Shown here piece by piece: positions 18,390-27,533 of a DNA stretch of 64,000 nt. Source of the stretch: Candidatus Didemnitutus sp. (GTDB lineage: Bacteria > Verrucomicrobiota > Verrucomicrobiia > Opitutales > Opitutaceae); NCBI GenBank assembly GCA_019634575.1, contig JAHCAY010000001.1, positions 620,001-684,000 on the forward strand, in the 5' to 3' direction. The translations under genes and the position numbers were made by a program. The stretch's first letter is position 1, and every line of letters begins with the position of its first letter. The notes beneath the pieces are model-generated. The model was not told the origin of the DNA, did no database searches, and saw nothing but the letters and a program-made list of their open reading frames with translations.

Positions 18390-18407
18390 CTATCATATAG
18401 CTTGACA
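18390..18407 (+). promoter_or_regulatory. Operator-like element, copy 2 (operon side)
   Basis: CTATCATATAGCTTGACA, the reverse complement of copy 1 except for the three-base centre of CTAT-N3-ATAG. Its TTGACA (18402-18407) is a perfect -35 consensus pointing at the operon start at 18452; the matching -10 (near 18425, CAATTA) is poor. Repressor binding here would cover the -35 region of the ten-gene operon. It also lies in a short AT-rich patch within otherwise GC-rich DNA. Confidence 0.65.
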
Positions 18408-18451
18408 CACTGATTGCCTAACCCCAATTACCAGCTCGTTCCCCCTTACCC

Positions 18452-20374
18452 ATGAGCACACTCCCCCTACTCGCTCAGATTCCGGGTCGCTGCGCCCGTT
18501 TGCACCTCTGCGCCCTCGCGGCGCTCGCTGGAATTCTCACCTCTTCCTCCGCTGCGCCTACCCCACCTTGCGGCAACAGCTACGGTAGCTCGGCCGACAT
18601 GGATGCCATCGAGCTCGCCATGTGGGCCGGCACCGCGACCGACGTCACCACCGCGATCACCAACGCCAAAGCCACCCGCGGCGACTCCGTCGGCTGCCCC
18701 GACCTCCTCTACACCTACATTACCCCGAACTTCACCGTCCCGACCCTCGCCACCATCGCGAGCAAATGGGAAAACGTCCACGCGCCCGGCCTGCGCGACT
18801 TCCTCATCACTTGCCCGGAGATCGGCCGCAAGGGCGCCGGTCCGGCGCTCGGCGGTTACTACGCCCACCTCGCCGGCTACGCCTCGCGACTCTCTGCGCT
18901 GCGCGACATCACCCAGATGTATATCGCGACGCAATACGTCGACGCCAACGCCCCTTGGCCGCCCGTCTCCGACTCCGGCGTCTATGTGGGCGCCTACGGC
19001 CTGCTCCGCGTGCCAACCACGGATGCGTGCTACGATTCGTCGGTCGGCCCCGGCGTCGAGGCGTTCTATTCCGCCAAGCCGACACTCTTTCCGATCTTCG
19101 ATGCCGGACTCTACTCCGGCGATCGCTTCATGATCGCCGACATCATCCCCGAGCTCGGCGTCTTCGACGGCGGACTCGCCTACGATCACGGCTGGGTCGG
19201 CGCAATGATGATGGAGTCGACCCTCCAACACCCCGTCGCCACCCTGCGCGCGAGCGCCAGCACCTCCCTCGCCCCTGCCGTTGGTTGGGCGGAAAACGAG
19301 CCGCCGGTCCGCGACCACAACTACACGGCCAAACTCGTCTGGATTCTCGCCCAGAAATACGCCCGCGACGGCGACACCGCCGCCAAGACCGCGATGCTCG
19401 ACAAGCTCGACCGCAATCTGAAACCCGGCGTGCTCTTCGACGCCAACGCCGACGGACTCGTCGACGGCATGTCCAGCCAGCCCTTCTCCGGTCTCACCGA
19501 GATTGCCCGCGTGCCCGGCCGCTACTGGGACGGTCACAACGCCCGTCCGCAATACCAGCCCATGAACGCCTGGGCCTTCGTCGAAGCCTACGTCGCGCTC
19601 CGCGACCGCGGCGATACCGCGCAAGCCGCCGCGCTCAAGCCCTACGCCGTCGCCACCCTCGACAACCTCGCTTGGGAAATCGTCAACAAAGGCATCCCCC
19701 AGGTCGGCGTCGGCCAGAAAGAGATCCCCTACGCCTTCCTCATCGGCCTCTGGAAAATCGCCGCCTACGAGAGCGAGACGCACGCGAATTGGGAACAAGC
19801 CGCCTGGGCGCTCTGGAATTCCGGCCTCATGAATTCCTACGGTGACAACACCGTCAACGCCGGCCTCTACCTCCTCTACAAAGCCGGCGTCCCCTACACG
19901 CCGCTCGCGAGCCGCACCACACCGCCCGCCCCCTCCGGCACGCTCTTCACCGCCTGCACCGGCTACACGATCGAGAGCGGCACCTACTCCGCCGGCAAAC
20001 GCAGCTCGTTCACCGCGGACGACAACGACTACTACACCATCGGCAGCGCCGCCGCGCCCGCCGTCGGCATCGACTACTACGTCGGCACCGGCACCCTCAC
20101 CAGCCTGCGCGTCAAGGTCCGCTCCAAGGACAGCGTGAACTCCGGCATCACGCGCAAGATCTACCTCTGGAACTTCACCTCCACCGCCTGGGTGCAAGTC
20201 GCCTCCGGCTCAGTCGGCACCGCCGAGTCCGATCTCTCCATCACCGTCTCCAGCGGCCTCGCCAACTACCGCGACTCCGACGGCAACATCCGCGTCGGCG
20301 TCTCGCACAACCGCACGCTGCTCACCCACACCGCCTACATCGAGAAAGTCGAAGTCGGCCTCAACGGCTCCTGA
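18452..20374 (+). CDS. Secreted protein of unknown function, probable helical toroid plus C-terminal beta domain
   Basis: 640 residues, not assigned to a family. A signal peptide (about 1-34, ends SSSAAP) leads to a mature N-terminus with Cys residues (PPCGNSYGSSADMDA). The central part (about 45-480) is mostly helical with aromatic/acidic motifs (YDHGWVGAMMM, GRYWDGHNARPQYQPMNAW, WEIVNKGIPQVGVGQKEIP), reminiscent of alpha/alpha-toroid lyases and hydrolases. A Thr/Ser-rich beta region (about 500-640) looks like a binding or anchoring domain. First gene of the operon and nearest the operator, so it may act on the extracellular substrate. The start follows a C-rich tract, not a Shine-Dalgarno. 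The enzymatic role is inference. Confidence 0.8.
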   Translation: MSTLPLLAQIPGRCARLHLCALAALAGILTSSSAAPTPPCGNSYGSSADMDAIELAMWAGTATDVTTAITNAKATRGDSVGCPDLLYTYITPNFTVPTLATIASKWENVHAPGLRDFLITCPEIGRKGAGPALGGYYAHLAGYASRLSALRDITQMYIATQYVDANAPWPPVSDSGVYVGAYGLLRVPTTDACYDSSVGPGVEAFYSAKPTLFPIFDAGLYSGDRFMIADIIPELGVFDGGLAYDHGWVGAMMMESTLQHPVATLRASASTSLAPAVGWAENEPPVRDHNYTAKLVWILAQKYARDGDTAAKTAMLDKLDRNLKPGVLFDANADGLVDGMSSQPFSGLTEIARVPGRYWDGHNARPQYQPMNAWAFVEAYVALRDRGDTAQAAALKPYAVATLDNLAWEIVNKGIPQVGVGQKEIPYAFLIGLWKIAAYESETHANWEQAAWALWNSGLMNSYGDNTVNAGLYLLYKAGVPYTPLASRTTPPAPSGTLFTACTGYTIESGTYSAGKRSSFTADDNDYYTIGSAAAPAVGIDYYVGTGTLTSLRVKVRSKDSVNSGITRKIYLWNFTSTAWVQVASGSVGTAESDLSITVSSGLANYRDSDGNIRVGVSHNRTLLTHTAYIEKVEVGLNGS

Positions 20375-20395
20375 CCCGCTTCGCCGTAACGCGCG

Positions 20396-21049
20396 ATGCA
20401 TCGCCTCCTGACCACCTGCCTCCTCGCCGCCACGCTCGCGTCCAACGCGCGCGGCGGCGCCCTCGAGTGGAGCCCCGCGCAACTCACCGCGCGCCTCGCT
20501 CCCGGTCAGGAGGAAATCGCGCTCACCTTCCACGTGCGCAACACCGGCCCCGCACCGGTCACGATCAACGCCGTCGAACCCTCCTGCGGCTGCACCACCG
20601 CCGCCGTGGAACCGCGCGTCATTCCCGTCGGCGGCACCGCGCAACTCCACGCCACCTACCGCGCCGGCGGCCGCTCCGGCACCGTCCATCGCGACATCGT
20701 CGTCAAATCCGACGCCGGCCGCGACACCGTCTCCTTCGCCATCGAACATCCCGTCTGGTTCAAGCTCGACCGCCCGTCGCTCGTCTGGGCGCCGCGCACG
20801 CCGCGCACCGAGCAGACCGTCCGCCTCGAACTCGCCGACGGCATCGCCGCCCGCCTCGACGCGCCGCGCGTGGAAAAATCCGGCGCATTCTCCGCGCGCC
20901 TCGAAGCCGATCCGACCGCGCCCGGTAACTACCTCATCCGCGTCGCCCCGCTCGCAGACACGAGCCCGCTCTTCTCGCCCATCGCCGTGCCCGTCGCCTT
21001 CGCCGACGGCCGCACCGCCACGATCACGCTGCACGCCGCCCTTCGATGA
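20396..21049 (+). CDS. DUF1573-type secreted protein
   Basis: 217 residues with a signal peptide (about 1-19) and an Ig-like fold typical of DUF1573. The family signature is clear: LTFHVRNTGPAPVTI followed by EPSCGCTTAAVEPRVIPVGG. A second beta domain (about 110-217) follows. The function of DUF1573 proteins is not established; they are periplasmic or surface proteins common in Bacteroidota, Planctomycetota and Verrucomicrobiota. It begins 21 bp after the previous stop and its TGA overlaps the next ATG (ATGA at 21046), so it is part of the operon. Confidence 0.85.
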   Translation: MHRLLTTCLLAATLASNARGGALEWSPAQLTARLAPGQEEIALTFHVRNTGPAPVTINAVEPSCGCTTAAVEPRVIPVGGTAQLHATYRAGGRSGTVHRDIVVKSDAGRDTVSFAIEHPVWFKLDRPSLVWAPRTPRTEQTVRLELADGIAARLDAPRVEKSGAFSARLEADPTAPGNYLIRVAPLADTSPLFSPIAVPVAFADGRTATITLHAALR

Positions 21050-21903
21050 CCGCCCGCCGCTCCCGACCTCCTGCCCAGAAATCCCCGCCACCGCGCCGCG
21101 CCGCCGCGAGCGATTCCGCCGCGCCGCTCGAATTCTTCGACTGCGACCTGATGCTCGGCTCGCCCCTGCGCACCGGCCTCGCCGGCTACGATGCCGCGAG
21201 CGCCGTCGCGGAGCTCGCCCGCTGCGGCGTCACCCAAGCCTTGGTCTACGGTCACGCCCTCGGCCCCGACGCCTTCGCCACGCAAAACCGCATCGCGCTC
21301 GACGCCGCCTCAGCCCAACCGCGTCTTCACGCCTGCGTCGTCCTGCCGCAATTCCCGCTCCGCCGCGGCCAACGCGTTCTCTCGCTCGTTCGCGAACTCG
21401 TCGCGACCGGAGCGCGCGCCTTCCGCCTCGAACGCGAGGTCGGGCCCGCTTCCGGCGCACTCGAACTCGAGCGCTTCCCCGACGCCGCCGCCTGCTGGTC
21501 CCTTCTCGCCCGGAAACGTCTCCCGCTCTTCGTGCCCGCCGCGCACTTTCCCGTCCGCGACTCGCGCTTCGCCTACGGCCTCGACGACGTCGTCGCACTC
21601 TGCCGCCGCCATCCCACGCTGCCCGTCGTCCTGCTCCACGCGCCCTACGCGATCGAGCGCCAGCTCTACACCGCACTGGCTCGCGCGAAGAATCTCCACC
21701 TCGCGATCACGCGCTTCGGACTCTTTGGGCAACTCGAGTCGTTCGTCGCCGAGTTCGGCGCCGAGCGCTTCCTCTTCGGCTCCGGCGCGCCGTGGAACGA
21801 CCCCGCCATCGCGCGCGGCGCCGTCGCCTACGCCGCCCTGCCGCTCGCGCAACGCCGCCAAATCGCCGGCGGCAACCTCCGCCGCCTCCTCCGCCTGCCA
21901 TGA
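21046..21903 (+). CDS. Amidohydrolase-2-like protein lacking metal-ligand motifs
   Basis: 285 residues; the TIM-barrel pattern resembles the amidohydrolase-2 family (for example VALCRRHPTLPVVLLHAPYA and ERFLFGSGAPWND). There is no signal peptide, so it is cytoplasmic. The N-terminal HxH metal motif of active members is absent: the equivalent strand reads EFFDCDLMLGSP. The usual Asp of the C-terminal G-S-D motif is Gly (FGSGAPW). It may be a regulatory or structural partner of the next gene's product, which keeps these residues. Starts and ends with four-base overlaps (ATGA) with both neighbours. Identification as a relative is moderately sure; loss of catalysis is inference. Confidence 0.75.
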   Translation: MTARRSRPPAQKSPPPRRAAASDSAAPLEFFDCDLMLGSPLRTGLAGYDAASAVAELARCGVTQALVYGHALGPDAFATQNRIALDAASAQPRLHACVVLPQFPLRRGQRVLSLVRELVATGARAFRLEREVGPASGALELERFPDAAACWSLLARKRLPLFVPAAHFPVRDSRFAYGLDDVVALCRRHPTLPVVLLHAPYAIERQLYTALARAKNLHLAITRFGLFGQLESFVAEFGAERFLFGSGAPWNDPAIARGAVAYAALPLAQRRQIAGGNLRRLLRLP

Positions 21904-22745
21904 ACGCGCCCGACCTTTTCGCCGCCGCCGCCCTCGCCGCCTCGCCGGTCGAGCGCGAACTGATTCTCGACATCCACGCCCACGTCGACGCGTGGTCCTC
22001 CCCTCACGACACGGTGCCCTATTGGCCCCGCTCCGCCGTGGCGCTTCTCGCCGCCGCCGACCGCGTCGGCACGCGCCACCTCACCTTCAGCCACCTCAAC
22101 GCCCTCCGCGCCACGCTGGCCTCCGATCTCGAGGCCGCGCACGCCGACAGCGAAGCGGTCGTCCGGCGTAGCGCCGGTCGCCTCTCCGCCCACCTCGTGC
22201 TCCACCCGCATTTCCCGCGCGAGACCGCGGCGCGCCTCGATGCCCTGAAGCCGGGTGAAATCTTCGTCGGCGCCAAGCTCCACGGCGAACTGCACGACGT
22301 GCGTCTCCAATCCCGCGTGCTCACACCGCTCCTCGATCGTTGCGAAGCCCTCCGCCTGTCCGTGCTCGTTCACCTGCACCCGGCCGACACCATCGCCGAC
22401 CTCGCCGCGGTCGCACGCCGCCACCCGCGCCTGAATTTCCTCTGCGCCCACCTTCGCCCGCGGCCCGACGAAGCCGCCACGCTCTTCGCCGCGCACGCGA
22501 ATATCTTCACCGACACCTCGCTCTCGCAAAGCCTGCCGGGCGCGGTCGAGGACTTCGTCGCCGCCACCGGCGCCGACCGCCTGCTCTACGGCAGCGACGC
22601 CACCTACCTCAGCGTCGGCGCACAGTTCGCGAAGGTCGCCCTGGCCCGCCTGCCGCTCGAGACCAAGCGCCGCGTCTTCGCGCACAACGCCCTGCGCGCC
22701 TTTCCACTTCTCTCCACCCACACCGGTTTTCCTCAGTCGCCCTAA
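21900..22745 (+). CDS. Amidohydrolase-2 family metal-dependent hydrolase/decarboxylase
   Basis: 281-residue cytoplasmic TIM-barrel enzyme. Metal ligands are visible: HxH in LILDIHAHVDAW (His26, His28), a central His in VLVHLHPADTI, a His in RLNFLCAHLRP, and the Asp in LLYGSDATYLS. The family includes ACMSD-like decarboxylases and lactonases acting on aromatic or dicarboxylic acids; the substrate here is unknown. ATG 21900 overlaps the upstream TGA (ATGA), and the next gene starts 15 bp downstream. A longer in-frame start at 21792 lies inside the previous gene and is not used. Confidence 0.85.
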   Translation: MNAPDLFAAAALAASPVERELILDIHAHVDAWSSPHDTVPYWPRSAVALLAAADRVGTRHLTFSHLNALRATLASDLEAAHADSEAVVRRSAGRLSAHLVLHPHFPRETAARLDALKPGEIFVGAKLHGELHDVRLQSRVLTPLLDRCEALRLSVLVHLHPADTIADLAAVARRHPRLNFLCAHLRPRPDEAATLFAAHANIFTDTSLSQSLPGAVEDFVAATGADRLLYGSDATYLSVGAQFAKVALARLPLETKRRVFAHNALRAFPLLSTHTGFPQSP

Positions 22746-22760
22746 CCCTGCACCTCCTCC

Positions 22761-25058
22761 ATGAAACAGTCGCCTCCCGCACCCCTGCCCCTCGTGAGTC
22801 GTTTCACCGCCCGTTCGTTCGGCCTTCTCGTCGGCCTCGCACTCGCACTCCCCGCGATCGCACAGACCGCTGCGCCGGCCACTGCCACGCCGCCCCGCGG
22901 TGACACCTACTCGCTCGATCCGTTCGTCGTGAACGCCGATCCGTCCAAATACCTCGCCTCCGAGGTCGGCACCGGCTCCCGCTACGCCGTCGCGATCAAG
23001 GACATTCCGTTCCCCGTCACGCTGCTCGACCGCGCGATGATGGACGACTTCCTCGCCTACGACTTCAACGACGCCGCGTCCTTCGCCAGCTCGTTCAGCC
23101 CGTCCGAAGGCACCGGCCGTTTCTTCATGCGCGGCATCGCCAGTCGTAGCACCTACATCAACGGCGTGCGCGACACCGGCCTCTTCGGCACCGCCTTCGT
23201 CGAGCGCATCGAACTCATCCGCGGTGCCAACGCCGCCATCTACGGCCAGACTGAGCCCTCCGGCCTGCGCAACGTCGTCCTCCTCAAACCGCGCGCCAAA
23301 CGCGAAGTCCAAGCTCGCATCACCGTCGGCACCGACGACTACTCGCGCTACTATTTCGGTGCGAACGACGTCTTCGCCGACGGCAAGCTCGCGCTCCGCG
23401 TCGACGCCTACCGCGAAGACTCGAAGCAGCGCGCGGTCCACTACTGGAACTCCCGCCAGAAAGGCGCCTACACCGCCGGCCGCTGGCAGGTCACGCCCAA
23501 GACCACGATCGAATACAGCGTCGAGACCATCGAGTCCACCACGCCGTCCACCATCACGCAGCCCGTCGCGCAGGACGCCGTGACGAAAGCCGTCCTCGGC
23601 ATCGTCGGCGTGCAGGACATCGCCGCCTTCCCACGCGAACAATACTACGGCCAGACCTTCGTCGGCTCCGCCAGCTTCAACAAACTCAAGGTCAACGCCG
23701 GCGACCTCAGCATCAGCCACACCTTCAACTCCCACCTCTCCTCGCGCCTCGTCGTCAACCACGGCACGCGCAAGCAAAACGTCCTCGGCGTAAACGGCAC
23801 TCCCGTCGTGGACACCGTCACGCTGTCCACCGCCTCGCTCGCGAACAAGACCAGCTGGATTCAATACTACGAGGACCTCCACGAACGCCAGACGGTCGCC
23901 CAGCTTGACGTCCTCGCGCAGTTCGAACTCGGCCCGACCAAGCACAAGCTCCTCGCCACCTACGATTATCTGACGGTGAAAAACGAGGACATGGTCCTCG
24001 CCCAAGTCCTCCCCGCCGAGCGCGTCGACGCCGCAGACTACACGCGCATCGGGCCGATCCTCTCGATCCCGCCTTACCTCACCGACTCTCTCCGCAACCG
24101 CATCGACGACCGCACCATTCGCGGCCTCCTCGTCAGCGAGCGCGCCATCCTCTTCCAGGATCACCTGCACCTCCTCATTGGTGCCCGCCGCGACGAGATC
24201 GAGCAGACGCTCACGCCGCGCAAATTTACCGCCGGCGCCCAAGTCCTCCAGACCGCGCAAGTGCAGCCCAAGATCACCGCCACCACGCTCCAATCCGGCC
24301 TGCTCTTCAAACCCAAGGAAAACGTCTCGCTCTACGCCAACTACAGCGAGTCCTTCAATCCCGGCTCCGCCACCGACCTCGACTACAACGGCAATCCCAT
24401 CGGCAATCAGGAAGGCGAAGGCCTCGAGGCCGGCCTCAAGGCCAGCCTCCTCGACTCGCACCTGAACTTCACCGCCGGCGTCTTCCGCATTGAGAAATCC
24501 AACCTTCCCTTCACCGCCACCAACGCCTCCGGCGTCTCGCTCCCACCCGCGAGCGGCGTGGGCAGCTACAAGGTCACCGGCGCACAGCGCTCCCAGGGCG
24601 TCGAGTTCGACCTCACCTACATCCCGTCGCGCTCCTGGTTGCTCGGCGTTTCCTACGGCAAGAACAACGTCCACTGGGCCGAGATCTCGCCGCTCGCCCC
24701 GCGCTCGCAATCGCTCGTCGGCCGCCCGCCCGAAGGCGTGCCGCTGGAAAACCTCGCCGTCACCACGCGCTACGAATTCGCCACCGGCGCGCTCAAGGGC
24801 CTCAACGTCCGCGCCGCCGCGCGCTACCAAGGTCGCGCCGCGATCTCACCGTCCATCGTGGACGCCTCCGGCAACATGTTCTTCATCCCGAGCTACACGC
24901 TCTGGGATTTCGGCATCGGCTACGGCTGGAAGGCGCTCGGCTTCAAGCACCGCCTCGACGTGAACGTCCGCAACGCCTTCGACCAGGAATACTATCGCGG
25001 CGGACCCTTCGCCGGCATCCCGCGCGAATTCTACCTCAGCTACGAAGTGCGCTTCTGA
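22761..25058 (+). CDS. TonB-dependent receptor, siderophore-receptor type, no STN domain
   Basis: 765-residue outer-membrane transporter. The signal peptide is about 1-35 (ends ALPAIAQ). A short linker, DTYSLDPFVVNADPSKY, shares the LxPFxV pattern with the receptor at 5709-9443. The plug domain (about 60-175) has FFMRGIASRSTYINGVRDTG and ELIRGANAAIYGQTEPSG. The 22-strand barrel ends FYLSYEVRF with terminal Phe. No SusD gene and no FecR/sigma pair accompany it, so control probably rests with the FadR-type regulator. Sits mid-operon and presumably brings the substrate across the outer membrane. Confidence 0.9.
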   Translation: MKQSPPAPLPLVSRFTARSFGLLVGLALALPAIAQTAAPATATPPRGDTYSLDPFVVNADPSKYLASEVGTGSRYAVAIKDIPFPVTLLDRAMMDDFLAYDFNDAASFASSFSPSEGTGRFFMRGIASRSTYINGVRDTGLFGTAFVERIELIRGANAAIYGQTEPSGLRNVVLLKPRAKREVQARITVGTDDYSRYYFGANDVFADGKLALRVDAYREDSKQRAVHYWNSRQKGAYTAGRWQVTPKTTIEYSVETIESTTPSTITQPVAQDAVTKAVLGIVGVQDIAAFPREQYYGQTFVGSASFNKLKVNAGDLSISHTFNSHLSSRLVVNHGTRKQNVLGVNGTPVVDTVTLSTASLANKTSWIQYYEDLHERQTVAQLDVLAQFELGPTKHKLLATYDYLTVKNEDMVLAQVLPAERVDAADYTRIGPILSIPPYLTDSLRNRIDDRTIRGLLVSERAILFQDHLHLLIGARRDEIEQTLTPRKFTAGAQVLQTAQVQPKITATTLQSGLLFKPKENVSLYANYSESFNPGSATDLDYNGNPIGNQEGEGLEAGLKASLLDSHLNFTAGVFRIEKSNLPFTATNASGVSLPPASGVGSYKVTGAQRSQGVEFDLTYIPSRSWLLGVSYGKNNVHWAEISPLAPRSQSLVGRPPEGVPLENLAVTTRYEFATGALKGLNVRAAARYQGRAAISPSIVDASGNMFFIPSYTLWDFGIGYGWKALGFKHRLDVNVRNAFDQEYYRGGPFAGIPREFYLSYEVRF

Positions 25059-25060
25059 TC

Positions 25061-26278
25061 ATGCAACTCCGCCGCCTCTCCGCCCTCGCGCTCGCGTTCG
25101 TCGCGTTCGCTGCCTGCACTCGCGCCGACGAAACCGCCGTCCGTCGCGCGCAAGCCCGGCTCCAATCCGCCCAAGCCGCCGGCGATGCCGCCGCTGTGCG
25201 CGCCGCGGCGGCGGAGTGGCGCACCGCACTCGGCGATCTCGTCGGCACCGTCGAAGGCGGCACGCCCAAACGCGTCGCCGCCGACGCCTCCGCTCCCGCC
25301 GACGCGAAGCTCGCCGCCGCCTACCTCGTCAAATATCGCGCGCACATCGCCCCCGACATCGAGGCTTACCTGCGCGACATCGCGCATCCCACCAAACTCC
25401 CCGCCGGCCTCCGCCAGCTCGCCGTGTTGCTCATCGCCGACGCCCAAACCGTCGCCGCGCTCGGCGACGCCGCCCCCGCCGAGCACGCCGAGATCCCGCG
25501 GCTCGCCGACGCGTTGTGCAGCGTGCAGCGCCCGAACGGCCTCTTTGCCTTCCCCGACATCCGCGCCAAGAGCGAGTTCTTCGGCAAGATGATCGACAAG
25601 CTCCTCGAGGCCCATCCCGACGCCATCGCCGACGGCTGGCTCGTCTCCGACGGCGGCCGCGGCGACCTCCAATACGACAACGGCCTCTGCGGCGTCGCGC
25701 TCCTCGAAGCCCACGCGCTCACGCACGACGCCCGCTACCTCGCCGCCGCGCTCCGCGCCGCCGAATGGGCGAAGACGCAGCCCATCGTCACCAACTGGAA
25801 CTACAATTCCTTCAGCGTCTGGTTCCTCGCCCGCCTCGCGCTCGTCACGAAGGACCGCGCCTGGCTCGACGAGGCCGCGCGCCGCTGCCGCTTCGGCGTG
25901 CTGCCCGGCCAGATGGACAACGGCCGCTGGTTCGACCCGCACAACGCCAAGCTCGTCTATCACGCCATCCTCTGCCGCGCCCTCGTCGAACTCGCCGTCG
26001 CCAACCGCGCCTTCGACATCACCGACGCCGCCGTCGAACGCGCCGCCACACTCGGGCTCGACAACGCCGCCGACGAAATCCTCGGCGCCGGCGTCTCCGT
26101 CGTCACCGTGCCCACGGAAGTTTTCGCGCAAGCGCTCTCGCGCTGGCGCACCACGCCGCGTTGGACCGCCGCGATGCACGCGCTCGCCTCCACCGGTCTC
26201 GCCCGCCGCGCGCCGTCCTCCGAACTCGGCCCCTACGCCGCCGCCTACCTCGACTATGCCCACCGTGCTCAGCCCTAA
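25061..26278 (+). CDS. Secreted helical toroid-like protein (paralogue of 29243-30550)
   Basis: 405 residues with an N-terminal signal (LALAFVAFAACTRAD; the Cys could make it a lipoprotein). The mature part is helical and repetitive like an alpha/alpha toroid. Core motifs are GDLQYDNGLCGVALLEA, VTNWNYNSFSVWFLARL and GVLPGQMDNGRWFDPHNA, nearly all repeated in the gene at 29243. Conserved Asp, Asn and aromatic residues suggest a carbohydrate- or polymer-active enzyme such as a lyase or unsaturated hydrolase, but I cannot match a named family. It begins 2 bp after the receptor stop and overlaps the next gene by 23 bp. Confidence 0.8.
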   Translation: MQLRRLSALALAFVAFAACTRADETAVRRAQARLQSAQAAGDAAAVRAAAAEWRTALGDLVGTVEGGTPKRVAADASAPADAKLAAAYLVKYRAHIAPDIEAYLRDIAHPTKLPAGLRQLAVLLIADAQTVAALGDAAPAEHAEIPRLADALCSVQRPNGLFAFPDIRAKSEFFGKMIDKLLEAHPDAIADGWLVSDGGRGDLQYDNGLCGVALLEAHALTHDARYLAAALRAAEWAKTQPIVTNWNYNSFSVWFLARLALVTKDRAWLDEAARRCRFGVLPGQMDNGRWFDPHNAKLVYHAILCRALVELAVANRAFDITDAAVERAATLGLDNAADEILGAGVSVVTVPTEVFAQALSRWRTTPRWTAAMHALASTGLARRAPSSELGPYAAAYLDYAHRAQP

Positions 26279-27524
26279 TCCCGCCGGCCTCCCGCGCACT
26301 CGCGCGTGGTGGCAGCGCGCCTGTGCCGTCGCGCCCGGCGGCACGCACACCATCAGCAAACGCGTCGGCCAGTTCGCCTCCGCCGACGTGTTCCCCGCGT
26401 TCCTCAACAAGGGGCACGGCGCCATCGTCACCGATCCCGACGGCAACGACTACATCGACTACATCGCCGCGCTCGCCCCGATCATCCTCGGCTACAACCA
26501 CCCCGAGGTGAACGCCGCCATCCGCGCCCAACTCGACGACGGCATCCTGTTCTCGCTGCCCGGCACGCTCGAAGTAGAACTCGCCGAAAAACTCCGCGCC
26601 ATCATCCCCTGCGCTGAGCGTGTGCGCCTGCTCAAGACCGGCGCCGAGGCCACCGCCGCCGCCGTGCGCGCCGCGCGCCTCGTCACCGGCAAGGGCAAGA
26701 TCCTCACCTGCGGCTACCACGGCTGGCACGACTGGTGGGCGGTCACGACCAAGACCGGCGGCATCCCGCCCGAACTCGCCGCCTACTCCATCGACTTCCC
26801 CTTCGGCGACACGGCTGCGTTCGAGCGCAAGTTCACCGAAAACAAAAGCGAACTCGCCGCCGTCATCCTCACGCCCGCGCTCTACGGCGCGCACCCGCCG
26901 ACCGGTTTTCTCGAGACGATCCGTGCCCACACCGCCGCCGCGAAAATCCCGCTCATCTTCGACGAGATCATCACCGGCTTCCGCTGGAGCCTCGGCGGCG
27001 CGCAAGCACGCTACGGTGTCACGCCCGACCTCGCCTGCTTCGGCAAGAGCATGGCCAACGGCATGCCCATCTCCGCGCTCGTCGGCCGCGCCGAGTGGAT
27101 GGACCCGATTGAGAACAACTGGATCAGCTCCACCTACTCGGGCGAACTCCTCTCGATCCGCGCCTCGCTCGCCACGATCGACGTGCTCTCGCGCGACGGT
27201 TTTTATCCCGCGCTACACGCTACCGCGCAGGCGCTGCACGACGGCTTCGTCGCGATCACGCGCCGCACCGGCGTGCGGCTCACGCACGGCGACGCGGTGC
27301 CGGCTGTCGTTTTCCAGCCCGTTGTGCCCGGTCTCTCGCTCGCGCAGGTGCAGACCATCGTGCTCACCCACGCTGCACAACACGGCGTTCTGCTCCGCCG
27401 CGATCCGAAAGGGATTTCGCTCTGCCTCATGGCCGCGCACACGCCCGAGCAGATTGCGCACACCCTCGCCGTGATCGAGGAAGCCTGCGGCCTGCTCCTC
27501 GCCGCGCCCGCCGCCCGGCCCTGA
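26256..27524 (+). CDS. Class III PLP-dependent aminotransferase (glutamate-1-semialdehyde aminomutase-like)
   Basis: 422-residue cytoplasmic PLP enzyme that moves an amino group to or from a carbonyl substrate. Seen: VTDPDGNDYIDYIAALAPIILG near the N-terminus, LLKTGAEATAAAVRAAR (phosphate binding), CGYHGWHDWW, IFDEIITGFRWSLGGAQ (PLP-ring Asp), and the Schiff-base Lys in CFGKSMANGMPISA. The pattern is closest to HemL-like proteins, but the setting (receptor, symporter, secreted proteins) argues against haem synthesis. It starts inside the previous gene's last 23 bp and ends 9 bp before the symporter. Substrate unknown. Confidence 0.88.
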   Translation: MPTVLSPNPAGLPRTRAWWQRACAVAPGGTHTISKRVGQFASADVFPAFLNKGHGAIVTDPDGNDYIDYIAALAPIILGYNHPEVNAAIRAQLDDGILFSLPGTLEVELAEKLRAIIPCAERVRLLKTGAEATAAAVRAARLVTGKGKILTCGYHGWHDWWAVTTKTGGIPPELAAYSIDFPFGDTAAFERKFTENKSELAAVILTPALYGAHPPTGFLETIRAHTAAAKIPLIFDEIITGFRWSLGGAQARYGVTPDLACFGKSMANGMPISALVGRAEWMDPIENNWISSTYSGELLSIRASLATIDVLSRDGFYPALHATAQALHDGFVAITRRTGVRLTHGDAVPAVVFQPVVPGLSLAQVQTIVLTHAAQHGVLLRRDPKGISLCLMAAHTPEQIAHTLAVIEEACGLLLAAPAARP

Positions 27525-27533
27525 TTTCCCCGC

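Noticed and set aside
21828..24830. A 1000-codon minus-strand frame opposite the amidohydrolase and receptor genes
   Set aside because: Gly/Ala/Val/Glu-rich composition without motifs; the plus strand carries a clear TonB receptor there.
25216..26511. Arg-rich 431-codon plus-strand frame
   Set aside because: Wrong frame of the toroid protein; composition is typical of a GC-rich shadow.
26256..27524. Annotating the aminotransferase as hemL
   Set aside because: The fold and PLP motifs agree, but the operon context is catabolic/uptake and substrate-specific residues cannot be confirmed by eye.
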